Assembly: GCA_037975125.1 (NCBI GenBank)
Contig: CM075858.1
Coordinates: 66,130,140 to 66,194,139, forward strand
Direction: 5' to 3'
DNA length: 64,000 nucleotides
From: Latrodectus hesperus
Lineage: Eukaryota; Arthropoda; Arachnida; Araneae; Theridiidae
Made by a program: the position numbers and the translations under genes. This document shows, one piece after another, positions 13,300-25,113 of this stretch (positions are counted from its first letter, which is position 1; each line of letters starts with the position of its first letter). The notes beneath the pieces were generated by a model. That model was not told the origin of the DNA. It did no database searches and saw only the letters and a list, made by a program, of their open reading frames with translations.

Positions 13300-13700
13300 C
13301 AACACTGTGTTATGTTCTTTATGTCTGAGGTATGTCTGCATAGGGACTTTGCGTGAAGAATATATATCTTTAGTATTAGGTTAAAGTCCTTTTTCCTTTT
13401 TAAAAACAAATTTCTATTAATTATTGTTTTTGAGTGCTTATCTGGCGGAAGGCTGATAAGCGCTCTAATATCACCTGTTACAATATTTGAAGAATGCTTG
13501 AATTTTGTAAATTATTTTTATTGCCTGATTATACATCTCTTTGTTGGTTATTTGTTTCGTTTCGATTTCATCAATTTTTTCATTTTATTTGAAGTATTTT
13601 TTACAGTTTTCATTATTTTTAATTAAATTTTGAGTTCTGCATTGACAATAGGCGAATATAATTAAAGAGGAGAGATTAAGATATTGAGTGGAGCTTAAAA
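13300..13700. repeat. AT-rich dispersed repeat R4, copy 3 (partial)
   Basis: Carries the CTTTGCGTGAAGAATATA block at about 13348 and the right-hand block near 13640. The preceding 12600-13290 is AT-rich with a short TA run near 12706; nothing else recognised. Confidence 0.5.
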
Positions 13701-13924
13701 CTCCCGTTTGAAAAAACAGAAATCAACACAAATAATAAAAAATAAACAATATTATAAATATGAACCAACAGATTTAAATACAAACACTACAAAAATTAGT
13801 CTAAGCCCTACCTAAGTAATTATCGAGGAGAAATATAATATTAAGACTTGATATTTATAACATAAAATGATAAATCATTAAATACAAATAAAACTTAAAC
13901 ATTATTATCACAATAAAGCAAATA

Positions 13925-14660
13925 AGAGAACTCAATTTTGTTAACAGAAACCTTTGCTATTAAAATTATATTTTAAGGATATTATAGTTATCTATATCTC
14001 CCAATGAAATGACAATAACTTTTTCTTAGTAATCATTGTCTTCAGTTTCTTCCGGGGGAGAAATTATCTATCTTTAGCTTTACCTAGTTTGAGAGACCTT
14101 GCTATGTTATTTATAAAACGATAAAGAAATTAAAAGAATAATAGTTAAACCTTTTATGACCTATATGATATGCAGGAGATCAATTATTACAATCAATTTT
14201 TCTTATGGAGGTCGAGAGTGTTTAGATCATTTATATTTAACGCTATTTATTTATATATTAATGAAGACATATTAAGTATAGTAATTTTACATTTAAGTGA
14301 AAAGCAATATGTTTCACATCGAAGTATGAAAAAATATCGCAATGTATTCCAAATCAATAATTTCTACAAAATCCAAACATTCATTGTTTATCTTTCTAGT
14401 CTTGGGTAAAAATTAGTCATTTCCACATTCTATTCTTTTAATTTATTTATAATAACTCTAATATTTTTAAAAGGTGTGTGATCAAATATCACATTGCTTT
14501 AATTGACTTAATATTGTACAGTAAAGTGAAGAAAATTATAGAGTGAAAGTTAAGTAAGGTCAATTTTTTTTACTTAAAAATAATAAGTATAGATTTGACC
14601 TGGAACGAAGTTTAAAATTCTATTTTGAAATACTAAAGAATTAATAATAATAACAAATGA
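13925..14660. repeat. Partial R2-like block
   Basis: The block containing ATATTATAGTTATCTATATC and the following 400 bases match parts of 4275-4640 and 20320-20700. The 79-codon frame at 14170-14409 lies inside it and corresponds to 20400-20541. I do not call it a gene. The stretch 14660-15300 shows only AT-rich sequence. Confidence 0.45.
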
Positions 14661-15299
14661 TTAGAGTTTTTACATTTTTTTAATTTTTAAGCAATTTTAA
14701 AAGTACATTCCAAAATCTTATATTTTGTTTTAAATTATAATCGCTATTTACTTGAAAGAATAAATTTCTGTTAGGTAATATTTTCTGGCAATAATATTTT
14801 CTGGTAATATATAAAAAGGTAATATTTTCTGTTAGAAAGACTATTGCAAATGCATTTTAAAATTCAAATTTTGTCCCATCATCTCAAGAAAATTCTTGTA
14901 ATTATCTAATATTTAATAATTAAATAATAAAATAAAAAAAGATGTTGCCTTTTTAATCTAACACTTCTATTACAGGAAATGAAATACTTTTTCGATTGTA
15001 CAAATAGTCTCTACTTTCGATTTCATCAATAATTTTTTTTTACTTGCTTGAAGAAGATGTGTTTTTCATCAACATGATATTATAGAAATTCAGTTTAATA
15101 CAAACACATTGTATATATTTTCCTAAATATTCATTTTATGAAGTTGAACCTGATATTTAATAAGGTCGTTTAAAAAAGCATGGTCAAGAAATTTCCTTTG
15201 ATGATTTTCTGATAACAGGATCTTTGCGAGAATCAAAATGTAGAATTACCTAGGACTCATTAAAAATCAGAAAATTCTCTTTCAAACATTATAAATATA

Positions 15300-16560
15300 A
15301 GCAGATATCTGTAATAAAATATGATGTATTTGTGAAAAGCATTCATTTTGTTAGTAAAAAAAATTTCCAATTTGATTATAATCAGAAAAAAAAAATTTCT
15401 AAAATTTTAATGTTTTCTTATTATATCTAAATTGTGGCTTTTACATTGTACATATTAATTTAATAACAGCAACCAAATATGATCTAATGTGCAAATATAA
15501 TATTTCTAGTAATATCACATATATAATTATTCACCATTTTCTTTTTTCTTCATACAGTGGTAATTATTTTTGCGCAAATTGAACGACGAAATTTAATCTC
15601 AAATTCCTTTTGTGAATATTCTTGACTTTCTCAGGATAAAAAGAAATATACTTCAGGTAAAGTTTATTAATATCTAAACATGTAAAGAGACAACCTGAGG
15701 TGATATTTTTCTGAACTTCATATGTTCTAGCAACGAAACGCACAGTATTCAAAAATATTTGATTTAAATGTTAGGTGGAAGTCACAAAAATTATGTAAAT
15801 TTATTTTCATAGAAAACAATCACCTGATTCCTTACCAGAAAATTTACTCTTATAATTTCATATATACCATAAATTAAATAAAGAATAAATGAAATTCTTT
15901 CAACTATGACAAATAATGTATAATGAGATATATTAACGAAGAAAAGCATCTACGACGAACTTTTCAATGTATTGAATCATTCAAATACTAAAAATTTATG
16001 AATTAATATGTATTGAATATGATAATTTTTCTTCATATAGTTATTTATTGATAAATTTTAAGTTTTTCTAAATTCTGAACAACTAATTTATTATAATTAT
16101 ACTTAAAAATGAAAGGAAACTATTCAGCATTTTCTACGCATATCATCAAGAGAGTTTCGACTCTTGTAAGACAATGTAATCAAGGCAAATCCATGTGAAT
16201 AGTCTTCTTTGGTTGTCGGATATCCCAATCCCTTCCGCTTTAATTTGGTATAGTTAATACATTAGACATTTATTTTACAACAAGCCAAGCTAATTGGCTT
16301 TTCAAATATTTTACATCAATTATGCTTCAATTCTTGGCAAAATTTTAATGTCAAAATACTAGAAAAAAAGTTTAGTTAAAAAATACTAGTAGTTAAATAT
16401 TAATTTTTTTTCATAAATTTTCTTTATTTTACAAAGTAAACATGCTAAAAACGAAAAAATTCAGTTAGTTATTGAAATAATATTTTTAATTGCAAGGAAA
16501 CAATTCAGAATTTTCTAATCGTATTATGAGGCATGCTTCGCCCATTAAAATACTCTTAGT
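15300..16560. repeat. AT-rich dispersed repeat R3, copy 4
   Basis: Same landmark order as copies 1 and 2, from TATGATGTATTTGTGAAAAG near 15320 to TTTATTTTACAAAGTAAACA near 16423. Confidence 0.6.
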
Positions 16561-16642
16561 GAATATTTTAAGCCATTTTAAAAACCTCAAAGTATTTGAA
16601 ATTGACTAAGATTTTTATTTCTATAACTCAATGTTTTGTTCT

Positions 16643-16963
16643 TTATTGATATCCTTTTTGTTTCTTCTGTTTTGAGTACCATCTTTTCTTACTGCCTCTG
16701 CATAGATATTGTTGATATTGGATAATTTCAATTATTTCAGGGACTATTTGCTCCAAATATAGCAAATCTCTTAGGAATTTTTTTAACATTGTTAAATGCT
16801 GACTCATATGTTCTTTGACAAATATAAAATAATTTGGTATTCTGTCTGCATAAAGATTACGTGATGAATATTTGCCATCAATAGTATGCAGTAAAACTTC
16901 GTTTTCCTCTGTAAGAAAAATATTTTTGTTCTTAATTATTTTAGAGCGCTTACTCAAAAACAA
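16643..16963 (-). pseudogene. Coding-like segment inside R4, unknown
   Basis: A 106-codon minus-strand frame, from an ATG at 16961-16963 to the stop at 16643. It contains ENEVLLHTIDGKYSSRN, a hydrophobic middle (FIFVKEHMSQHLTMLKKFL) and a basic end (GSKKRWYSKQKKQK). A second, stop-riddled version lies at 17505-17815 and keeps the same peptide order, so this is a duplicated coding-like block rather than chance. Other R4 copies (6180, 11030, 13310) join the two sides directly and lack the middle 200 bases. I cannot assign a family. It might be an exon captured by the repeat or part of an extinct element protein. Confidence 0.4.
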
Positions 16964-17504
16964 ATAAGAATAAAAATTTTAAGAATGATAACTAATCATG
17001 ACAATAAATTAAATTTTCTTATGTTTACTTTTGGTAAATTGTGCTTTATTCAGTGATATGAATCCATTATAATATAAATCTTCAACAATTTCAAAATTTT
17101 CAGTTTCTTTTTAAGAAATTGATTTGTGAACATTATGTTTTGAATAGATATTTTGAATTTATAAAATTTGTTTGAAACTACACAATTTACTTTAGAATTG
17201 CTTTTATTAATTTTAACTTTTCCATGCACAACCAGTAATTTTCACATCATCTAGTATTTGGTTAACATAAATTTATTTAGCAGTATATTAAAAGCAAAAT
17301 TTCCAGGAATCGAAAAAATCTTGTGGAAAAAATGATTATATTTTATATAGATTAATACTTGATGACACTTAAAAAAAACAGATTCATAATTTTCATTACT
17401 GATTTGTTCAGAATACTTTAAGCCATTTTTAAAATTTCAAAATATTTGAAACTTACTAAGATTTTTAATTCTATAACTCAATGTTATGTTCTTCATTATT
17501 ATCA

Positions 17505-17815
17505 TTCTTGTTTCTTCTGTTTTGAGTATCATGCTTTCTTACTGCCTCTGCATAAATATTGTTGATATTGATATTCTCAATTATTTCAGGGATTATTTGC
17601 TCCATATTTAGCATATTTTGCTGGAATTTCTTTGGATATTGTTGAACTGCTAACTCAGATGTTCTTCAACACATTTAAAATATTTTGGGATTATGTCTGC
17701 ATAAAGTCTTTATTTGATGAATATTTGCCATCTATAGTATGGAGTAAAACCTCGTTTTCCTGCGAAAAAATAATATTTTCATCTTTAATTGTTTTTGATC
17801 ATTTACTCAAAAACA
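17505..17815 (-). pseudogene. Second, broken copy of the R4 coding-like segment
   Basis: Minus-strand peptides match those of 16643-16963: ENEVLLHTIDGKYSS near 17720, YQQYLCRGSKK near 17545. In-frame stops interrupt it at several points. The plus-strand 62-codon frame at 17632-17820 is antisense to it and is not supported. Confidence 0.45.
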
Positions 17816-17819
17816 ATTA

Positions 17820-18640
17820 AGAATAAAAATGTAAAGTGTGTTAAGGAATTGTGGCAGTATAATTAAACTTTCTTATCATTTTTTTGATACATTAAATATT
17901 ATTCAGTGATGTGAATCCAGTATAACGTAAATCTTCAACAATTTTATAAATTTAAGTTTATTCTTGCAGAATTTAAATTGTGTATATTTATTTTGTATTA
18001 TTGTATTTATGATATTTGATTTTTACTGCGCAATTTACTTTGGAATCTGTTACAATAATGTTAACTTCTACATGCAACCAGTAAATTTCATAACATCTAG
18101 TGTATGTGTGTATATTTTACATAATTTTATCTAATATTTACCTGTCACAATATTTGAAGAAATGTTAGAATTTCTAAAATTATTTTTATTGTTTGATTAT
18201 ACATCTCTTTGTTGGTTAATTGTTTAATTATATTTCATAAATTTTTTCCTCATTTCAAAATATTTTAATACTTTTTACACATATCTATATATCTTTTTAG
18301 ATTTTGAGTTCTGAATTGACATTAAGCGTATGTAAATAAAGAGGGGAGATTAAGATATTGAGTAGAGCTTAGAACTTCCGTTTGAGAAAACAGGAATGAA
18401 TTAAAAATTTTAAGTCAAACAACTACAAATAAAAACCACGCAAATGGAAATATCCCACTAACAACAAACAGACATTGTAAAAAAAATTGAACTAAAAAGA
18501 GCACTATCCTCAAAGGAAAAGTTACTGAAAACATAATTCCAGGAAATAATGAATAGTTTGAAAAACCATGTAAAATAATTATCCTTATTAAAATTAATGG
18601 AATTGTAAAAAATGTTCATAAAGTTAATGTAAAGTAAATT
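17820..18640. repeat. R4 right-hand part
   Basis: Continues the R4 order (block near 18200 with ACATCTCTTTGTTGGTTA, block near 18310 with TTTTGAGTTCTG) shared with 11500-11760 and 13520-13700. No gene seen. Confidence 0.5.
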
Positions 18641-18649
18641 CGAAAAAAT

Positions 18650-20700
18650 TAATATTACACTAAAACATCAAGTGATAACTTAAAAATAATGAAAAGCCGA
18701 TACAAATTCTAGTGAAAAGCCTCCCAATACACATGGATTCGGAGGAGATTAAAGACCAGATAGAATAAAGTAATTTCACAAAGCTGCTAAGGTAATATAA
18801 AACAGACCTTATCTTGATCTGCTACGAAATGAAAATACATCAATTTACTTAGTTCATGACGGATGTTTATCACCAAAGTACATGTCTATTAGAAACTTTT
18901 TTTGACATGTCAATCAATTAAGTAATTGAGTAATCAATCAAATTTCTAAGTTCATGAAGAAATATTTACTTCTGAAATAGTATCTATTCTACTGCTTTCA
19001 GATATTGTTGATTTACTAGCGCAAGGTACTGGTGTGTGTTCATAGAGTGTTGTTTAATTACATTATAGATAGAAATATTTTTGGCTGCAATATATCGAGC
19101 GATTCATTACTAATTGACAAAATAACTTGGCGTTTGAAGAGGTATCCTCTGGAGCCATAGTGATTTAGTTACCTGATCGGAAATGGAATAACAAGTGAGG
19201 TTTTTCATTTGTCGTAACAAATCAGACGGATGTTTATCGCCGTAGTATGTGTCTTTCAGAAACATTTTTAGCCATAATACCTAACTATCAGTCAATGAAT
19301 TGAGTAATGGGGTTTTTAAGGCGTTATATTTTACTTCTTATGGATGATTTGAAAGAACATCGACTGCAGATTCCAAATTATTCTCATCTAATGTTGCAAG
19401 AACATTGTTATTCATTTAAATCTTGAACATTAAGTAAGAGTGATTTATTTCAATATATGCAACACATATAAAGTGTTATATTTTCACGTTTGAGTGTGCA
19501 GGAAAATTAGACTGTACTCCGAACCAGTATTCTTTTCAAAAGCCAAATATGCATTATTCTTTCTTCTATTCTCTGTAAACAGCTGTCATTGTCTCAGTTG
19601 CTCTCGGATTTTCTGTAATCCTTGTTTATTGTTTTGATCAACGAAGCACGATTCAAATGGAATTGTATAATTTTTATAAATTTAGATAGGTGTTAGAAGA
19701 ATAATAAACTTAGACACTAAGATAATGAAACCATAGAAATATAAAATTCATTCAAATAAACTTTATACGTGACATTTTATCAATGATAAAAATTAAAAAA
19801 GATTTCAATATTTTTCTAAAATTGCAAAATATTTAAAATACACATGCCCCCTATGATATTAAGATTTAAAATAAATTAATAAATTTTTATTTTTCCACAC
19901 ATAATAAAATTACATTACAAATTTCAACACAGTTTAGTTCATTTTAATATAATTATATTTTATCATAACTATATAATAAATTTTAAGAGATTTTAATTAA
20001 ATATAGAAATTATATGTATTAAATGAATTAAATGTGTTATGAAGAATTTCATTACGAGGAATAAGTAAAGAAACCTCGTAGGAATTCATTTTTCGTTTAC
20101 GAGGAACTTTAAGCTCAAAAATATTACATTAAACTCAAGAAACATTTCTTATTTATTCATCTTATAAAACTAATTGATATTTTAATACAAATATTACAGA
20201 AATTAGTATAATTTATTTTTGTGAAATGATTGCGAACTGTTTTAATATTAGGACTTAATATTTTAAATATTGAAGGTAAAATTATTAAATAGAATTTGAA
20301 CATAAACGTAATTAGAAAAACAATGAGAAGAAGAGAACACTATATTTTTAATATAATGCTGAACTATGTAAAGTATCATTTAAAGATATTACAGTGTATC
20401 TATGTGAAAAACTTTTATAAACAGTATGCTAAGAGCTCAAATTTTACAATCAATTTTTTCATAAGCCAAACATGTATTCTTTATCTTTCGATTTTTAGTA
20501 AAAATATGCCATTGTCGAATTATATTCGATTATATCATTAATATCACCTCTATAATATTTTTTAAATGTTTGTGACGAAATATCATTCTTCTAATGGACT
20601 TAATTTAGCACAGAGATGTGAAGAAAATCTTAGGTAAAATTCATTAACGACACTTTTTCATTTAAAAATAATAAGTATAGGTATGGCTTGAAAAATATTG
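18650..20700. repeat. Dispersed repeat R2, copy 2
   Basis: Matches copy 1 from the gag-like scrap (MDSEEIKDQI near 18733) to the block at 20320-20560. It differs by an extra 370 bases: the sequence around GACGGATGTTTATC occurs both near 18866 and near 19230, so part of the unit is duplicated. The minus strand near 19290-19400 carries a decayed version of the LESAVDVLSNHP peptide. The 81-codon frame at 20296-20541 is repeat sequence. The stretch 20700-21290 shows nothing further. Confidence 0.6.
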
Positions 20701-21290
20701 AAAATATATATTCTCTTCAGGAATTTGAAAAGTAAGAAATTAAATTAACAAAACATTAGTTTTTAAAAGATTAAAAAATTTTTAAGCACTTTTTGTAGCA
20801 TACGTCTAAATCTATTATTTGGTTATACAATATAATTGCTTTTAACATAAAAGAATAAATTTGATATTTTTTTCTATTAGACTTTTTCTAAAGCCTTCAA
20901 AAAATGTAATTTAATATTTGCAATTTCCTGTCATCTCTAGAAAAAACTATTAATTATTGGTGATTCCCAACTTGGGTCTCTAAATTCGCTTTTATTTCGA
21001 CGCATTTTTCAGAAAATGAGTAGCCTGTTACATGTGTCATCGCAAAAGTTACATTTCTTCTCTATAAATTGTAAAAAATACACATTTATGTTGCTTATGA
21101 CACATGAGAAACTTATTCTATTATTGCTTTAATCCTAAATTTTTAGCCATTTAAAGCTAGTTTATTATTTTTCCGTTTGAGATTATGTGGAAGTTTTCAT
21201 TACAAGAAGAGAATTAAAAACGTAAACTGTATGTACATAGTACATATTTTTAACTCATTTTTGTAAGTTATTCTACATTTTAGAATAAAA

Positions 21291-21303
21291 AAATTATACA
21301 TTT
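21291..21303. repeat. Target-site duplication of element A, 3' side
   Basis: AAATTATACATTT here is identical to 26146-26158 and lies immediately next to the poly(A) tail of element A (a T run on the plus strand). Confidence 0.85.
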
Positions 21304-21480
21304 TCTTTTTTTTTTATTTGGGAAAACAAAAATATCTCCCTGTGCACCAAGGAATACCACACAGGGCCCGAAGGTACAACAAATGTACTACAAAACAAAT
21401 CCAAATAATACATGAGATGAAAAAAGTAATAATAAAAGAAAGCAGAGAGAAAAAAAAGAGATATAAAAATGAAAAATGAA

Positions 21481-24108
21481 TTAGATAACAGCATGGATAA
21501 ATTTTACAAAAAATTCAAAATTCTCTTTCTTAACTAGGTCCACCATAATCGGGGGCCACCTGTTATTTAAGTCTTTACAAAGCTCGTTCCTTACTTCTGA
21601 AACAGATGGGCATTCAAGAAGAATGTGAGAAGGGTTGTCACTCCCAGAGTTGCACTTGCACACCTCACTGTTTTTAATGTGGAAACGGTGTAGGTAACTA
21701 TTGAATTTCCCATGTCCAGTGAGGAATTGCGTAATTTTAAAGTCAGTGTAAAACCAGTAGTTCTTAATTCTGCATTGAACTGAAGGGAAAAAATATTTGG
21801 TCCACTTACAATTAGGAGAGGAAATGAAACCTGAGTTCCATTCTGTGATAATCTTCTTTTTGGTAGTGGTTTTGAAAAAAGACTTGGGTAAGCTGGTATT
21901 GAGTTTATTTGGAAGTGAAAGAGAAGATTTGGCCAGGAAATCCGCTCTTTCATTTCCATACACACCACTATGACCCTTGACATGGGAGAAAGTGAAGGAA
22001 ATATTTTTGATATCACACATATTAATTGAAGTCTGGACTTCTACTATAAGTCTTTCAAAACTAGTTACATCTTGTAGAGCCAGTAGGGATGACATCGAGT
22101 CACTGCAAATTAGAAATTTTTGAAAAGGCTTGCTTATGGCATCTTTAACAGCAAGATTAATGCAGAGTAACTCCGCTTGGAAAATAGAACTGTAATCATT
22201 AATGCGGTATACCTGATGACTCACTTCAAAACCATTCTGAAAGCATACGTATGCAAGACCTACTTTTTCATTAACTTTACTCCCATCTGTAAAGTAAATT
22301 AGATCATAGTCTTCTTCCCTAACGCTATCAAATGCAGCAAGAGGAGCAGGAGATCTTGTAGATGGATGAGGTAGGGAAGAAAAGTCCAAATCACCATCAA
22401 GATGTCTAGAAAAAGAGTCTTGAGCATAACGATAAACCTCATTTTGATGAAGTATGACAACATCAAGAGGTGGAAATCCAGAAAGAATGAAAAGAGCATC
22501 ATAACTGATTGTTCTATATCCTCTGACAATTCTCAAGAGCAGCTTTCTTTGTATTTTCCTGATAAGTTTTCGGTTTATTTTTTTCTTCAAACTGTCTCCC
22601 CAAATTCGCGAAGCATAAAGAATAACAGGAACAATGCCTTGTTTATAAATCAATTTTGAAACTTCGAATTTTATTCCGTAACTGTTATTGCAAATTCTAT
22701 ACAATGCATTAGTAAGAATATTAACCTTAGCTAAAATGCATTTCAAATGTTCCTTCCAGTGAAGTTTACTATCGACAACAACACCCAGATATTTAATTTT
22801 ATCTACAACTTCCAGATAATTGCTACCCATAGTAAGATTGATAGTGGCATCAATGTTGGCCTTTTTGTGAATCATCATTACTTTGCACTTCGTATGATTG
22901 AATTCCAGCTTGCAATGTTGAGCCCAATCATGAATAAAATCAAGAATATCTTGAGCAATACTGCATAAATCGGGAAAGTTTTTGTTCTGGAAAATTACGA
23001 GTAAATCATCTGCGAAAGCAATTTTCCAGCACTTAAATGCATTCAATTTTTTTAGTAAATCATTGATAATTAGGTTCCAAAGAAATGGGCCAGAAACAGA
23101 GCCTTGTGGACATCCATTTTGGATGTTAACTACTTTCGACTTATTGCCAAGAGTGAGAACAGCCGTTCTGTTGTTCAGGAAACTGCGGAAGAGATTGAGA
23201 ATATTTGAAGGAGTATAAGCCTCCTTCATTAAGGAAATAATAAAGGGCCACCACGCGTTATCAAACGCTCCTTTTATGTCCAATGAAAGGAGAATTGTGA
23301 ACAAATTTTTCTTTTTCCCTTCCTTTACAATGTGAACAAGTCGCAGTAGTGCATCCTCAGTAGATTTCTGTGGTGTGAATCCAAATTGGTCTTTACTAGT
23401 ATAATTGCGATTGTTAAGATGCCATCTTAGCCTGTTTGTAAGAAGCTTTTCGAGACATTTTCCAATGCAAGGCAATAAGCTAATACATCTAATATTCTTA
23501 AGGTGCGGTCGCTTAGAGTTCAAACTCTTTGGGATTAAAACAACTTCAGCATTTTTCCAAAGAGCAGGGAAGAGAGAAAATTTTAAGCATAAGTTGAATA
23601 CAGCAGGAAGAGCAGAAAGAGAACACTGATGAAAGTATTTAATCATTTCATTGGAGATGGAATCCAGGCCAGGAGATTTTCCAGTGGCCAAACCGTGAAT
23701 AACAGCATTAACTTCATCGATTGTAAAAGTTACATCATCTCCTACAGAGTAGGCCATGTTAGAGTGTTCTCGAATGTCTTGTTGAAACGAATTATCGTTA
23801 GAAGGATTGTCTTCTGGGAATGAAAAATTTGAGATTGTACTTAGAGATTCTTCAAAAGAGAATGTGAAGTGACTTGAAGTGGTTTTAATGCCAGTAATCT
23901 CGACACTTTTACTAAAGTTTCTCTTCATGCCTTTATAAATCTTCTTCCATACATTTGTAGGGGTAACATCAGAAAGAGAGTCTTTCCGGGAATTTAATTT
24001 TGAGTTATCAATTAAGTCTATACACTTCTTTAACGTGGAGGTAATTGGATTTAAAAACTTCCTTGACAATTGGGTTTTTGGCTCTTTGAAAGCGACGTCT
24101 TGAAGCAT
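21481..24108 (-). CDS. Element A ORF2, reverse transcriptase-RNase H part (open)
   Basis: An open frame of 875 codons without its endonuclease part. RT core: KSPGLDSISNEM near residue 142, then IRCISLLPCIGKCLEKLL, LSLDIKGAFDNAWW, NGCPQGSVSGPFLWN, and the catalytic FADD near residue 366. RNase H follows: YFTDGSK near residue 608, then FQAELL, ICSDSMSSL and GNERADFLAK near residue 724, which supply the D-E-D-D metal-binding set. Near the end is the Cys/His motif CKCNSGSDNPSHILLECP seen in I- and R1-type elements. The ATG at 24106-24108 is internal to ancestral ORF2, because endonuclease sequence continues upstream in other frames. The enzyme would copy element RNA into genomic nicks. An intact RT with a broken nuclease suggests a fairly young copy that cannot move by itself. 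Confidence 0.85.
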   Translation of the reverse strand: MLQDVAFKEPKTQLSRKFLNPITSTLKKCIDLIDNSKLNSRKDSLSDVTPTNVWKKIYKGMKRNFSKSVEITGIKTTSSHFTFSFEESLSTISNFSFPEDNPSNDNSFQQDIREHSNMAYSVGDDVTFTIDEVNAVIHGLATGKSPGLDSISNEMIKYFHQCSLSALPAVFNLCLKFSLFPALWKNAEVVLIPKSLNSKRPHLKNIRCISLLPCIGKCLEKLLTNRLRWHLNNRNYTSKDQFGFTPQKSTEDALLRLVHIVKEGKKKNLFTILLSLDIKGAFDNAWWPFIISLMKEAYTPSNILNLFRSFLNNRTAVLTLGNKSKVVNIQNGCPQGSVSGPFLWNLIINDLLKKLNAFKCWKIAFADDLLVIFQNKNFPDLCSIAQDILDFIHDWAQHCKLEFNHTKCKVMMIHKKANIDATINLTMGSNYLEVVDKIKYLGVVVDSKLHWKEHLKCILAKVNILTNALYRICNNSYGIKFEVSKLIYKQGIVPVILYASRIWGDSLKKKINRKLIRKIQRKLLLRIVRGYRTISYDALFILSGFPPLDVVILHQNEVYRYAQDSFSRHLDGDLDFSSLPHPSTRSPAPLAAFDSVREEDYDLIYFTDGSKVNEKVGLAYVCFQNGFEVSHQVYRINDYSSIFQAELLCINLAVKDAISKPFQKFLICSDSMSSLLALQDVTSFERLIVEVQTSINMCDIKNISFTFSHVKGHSGVYGNERADFLAKSSLSLPNKLNTSLPKSFFKTTTKKKIITEWNSGFISSPNCKWTKYFFPSVQCRIKNYWFYTDFKITQFLTGHGKFNSYLHRFHIKNSEVCKCNSGSDNPSHILLECPSVSEVRNELCKDLNNRWPPIMVDLVKKENFEFFVKFIHAVI

Positions 24109-24404
24109 TTAACTTTTTACGCATGCATGCTATTTTAGAAGTCCACCAAGAAACATTTCTTTTATCATAATACTTGAAAGGAATAGCTATCCTTCCGGCA
24201 GAAATCAGGACATTTTGAAGCTCAGAAATAAGACTTTCTAGGCAAATAGGGTCATTACAAAAAGAAAGCTTATCCTCAAAATTACAATTATTTATAGCCT
24301 CATATTATTTAGTCTGAAAAATAAACCAATTTGCTCTTCTACAGTCAAAGATTTGAGGCCTGTTTTGGTGTAAAGAGTTCGTAGTATTATCAGCCAAGGC
24401 AATT

Positions 24405-25092
24405 TCATAATAAATCGTAGTCAGGAATAGACCAAAGCGAGTCGTTGTCAGGAATAGACCAATTGATGTCATCTTGCAATAAACTTTCACCAACAACAGT
24501 AATATCAACGTAGCTAGAACCTTGAGTTGAACAGAAGGTAGGACCGAAATCCTCATTAACTACAAACAGTTGTTTGGTACTGAAGAAATCACATAGTTTA
24601 TCTCCTCTACCATCTGAATAAGGACTAAACCAAACATTACTTTTGCTATTAGAGTCCATTCCCCAAATAAGTCGAGAAGAATTAACATTAGACATGAAAG
24701 AATCAATCTTTTGTAAATCAGCATCTATATTTCTGCCCGGCTCAAAGTAGTAAGAAAGCAGTATAAAATCTAAATCATTTACAGTGATTTCAACGGAGAT
24801 CCTGTTATAATCAGAGTAATTATGATAAATAAAGGTAGAAATATCATGCGATCGAATGAAGATCACTGATTTTATAACATCTGATTGGGAATCAAAGATT
24901 TTATAACATCTGATTGTAATGGCTAGGAAATCCGGGAAGATTCACTTTGTAACAGTGAGGTTCTTGAATCACTGCAACATCAATTTTATCAGTTTCCATA
25001 TTGAGAATGAGTTGCTGCGTAGCAATTTTAGACTTATGTAGATTTAATTGGACAAAACGTAAAAGAGAACAATAACTATTATTCATAATCAA
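24405..25092 (-). pseudogene. Element A ORF2, endonuclease part (broken)
   Basis: APE-type endonuclease pieces lie in two frames. 25092-24901 gives the N-terminal RFVQLNLHKSKIA and the catalytic-region VIQEPH. 24866-24405 gives WGMDSNSKSNVWFSP and SYVDITVV. The break between them coincides with a 29-bp tandem duplication (24868-24896 and 24897-24916 plus following), which shifts the frame. The region where the SDH motif is expected holds a 27-bp tandem duplication (24415-24435 and 24442-24462), so the final catalytic His motif is not recognisable. About 300 bases (24108-24405) then link to the RT frame and contain stops. Confidence 0.75.
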
Positions 25093-25113
25093 TGCGAGAG
25101 ATTGATAATTTCT

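Noticed and set aside
22402..23823. Plus-strand open frames across element A (22402, 22747, 22982, 23405, 23629)
   Set aside because: They are antisense to the RT-RNase H frame and show no motifs of their own.
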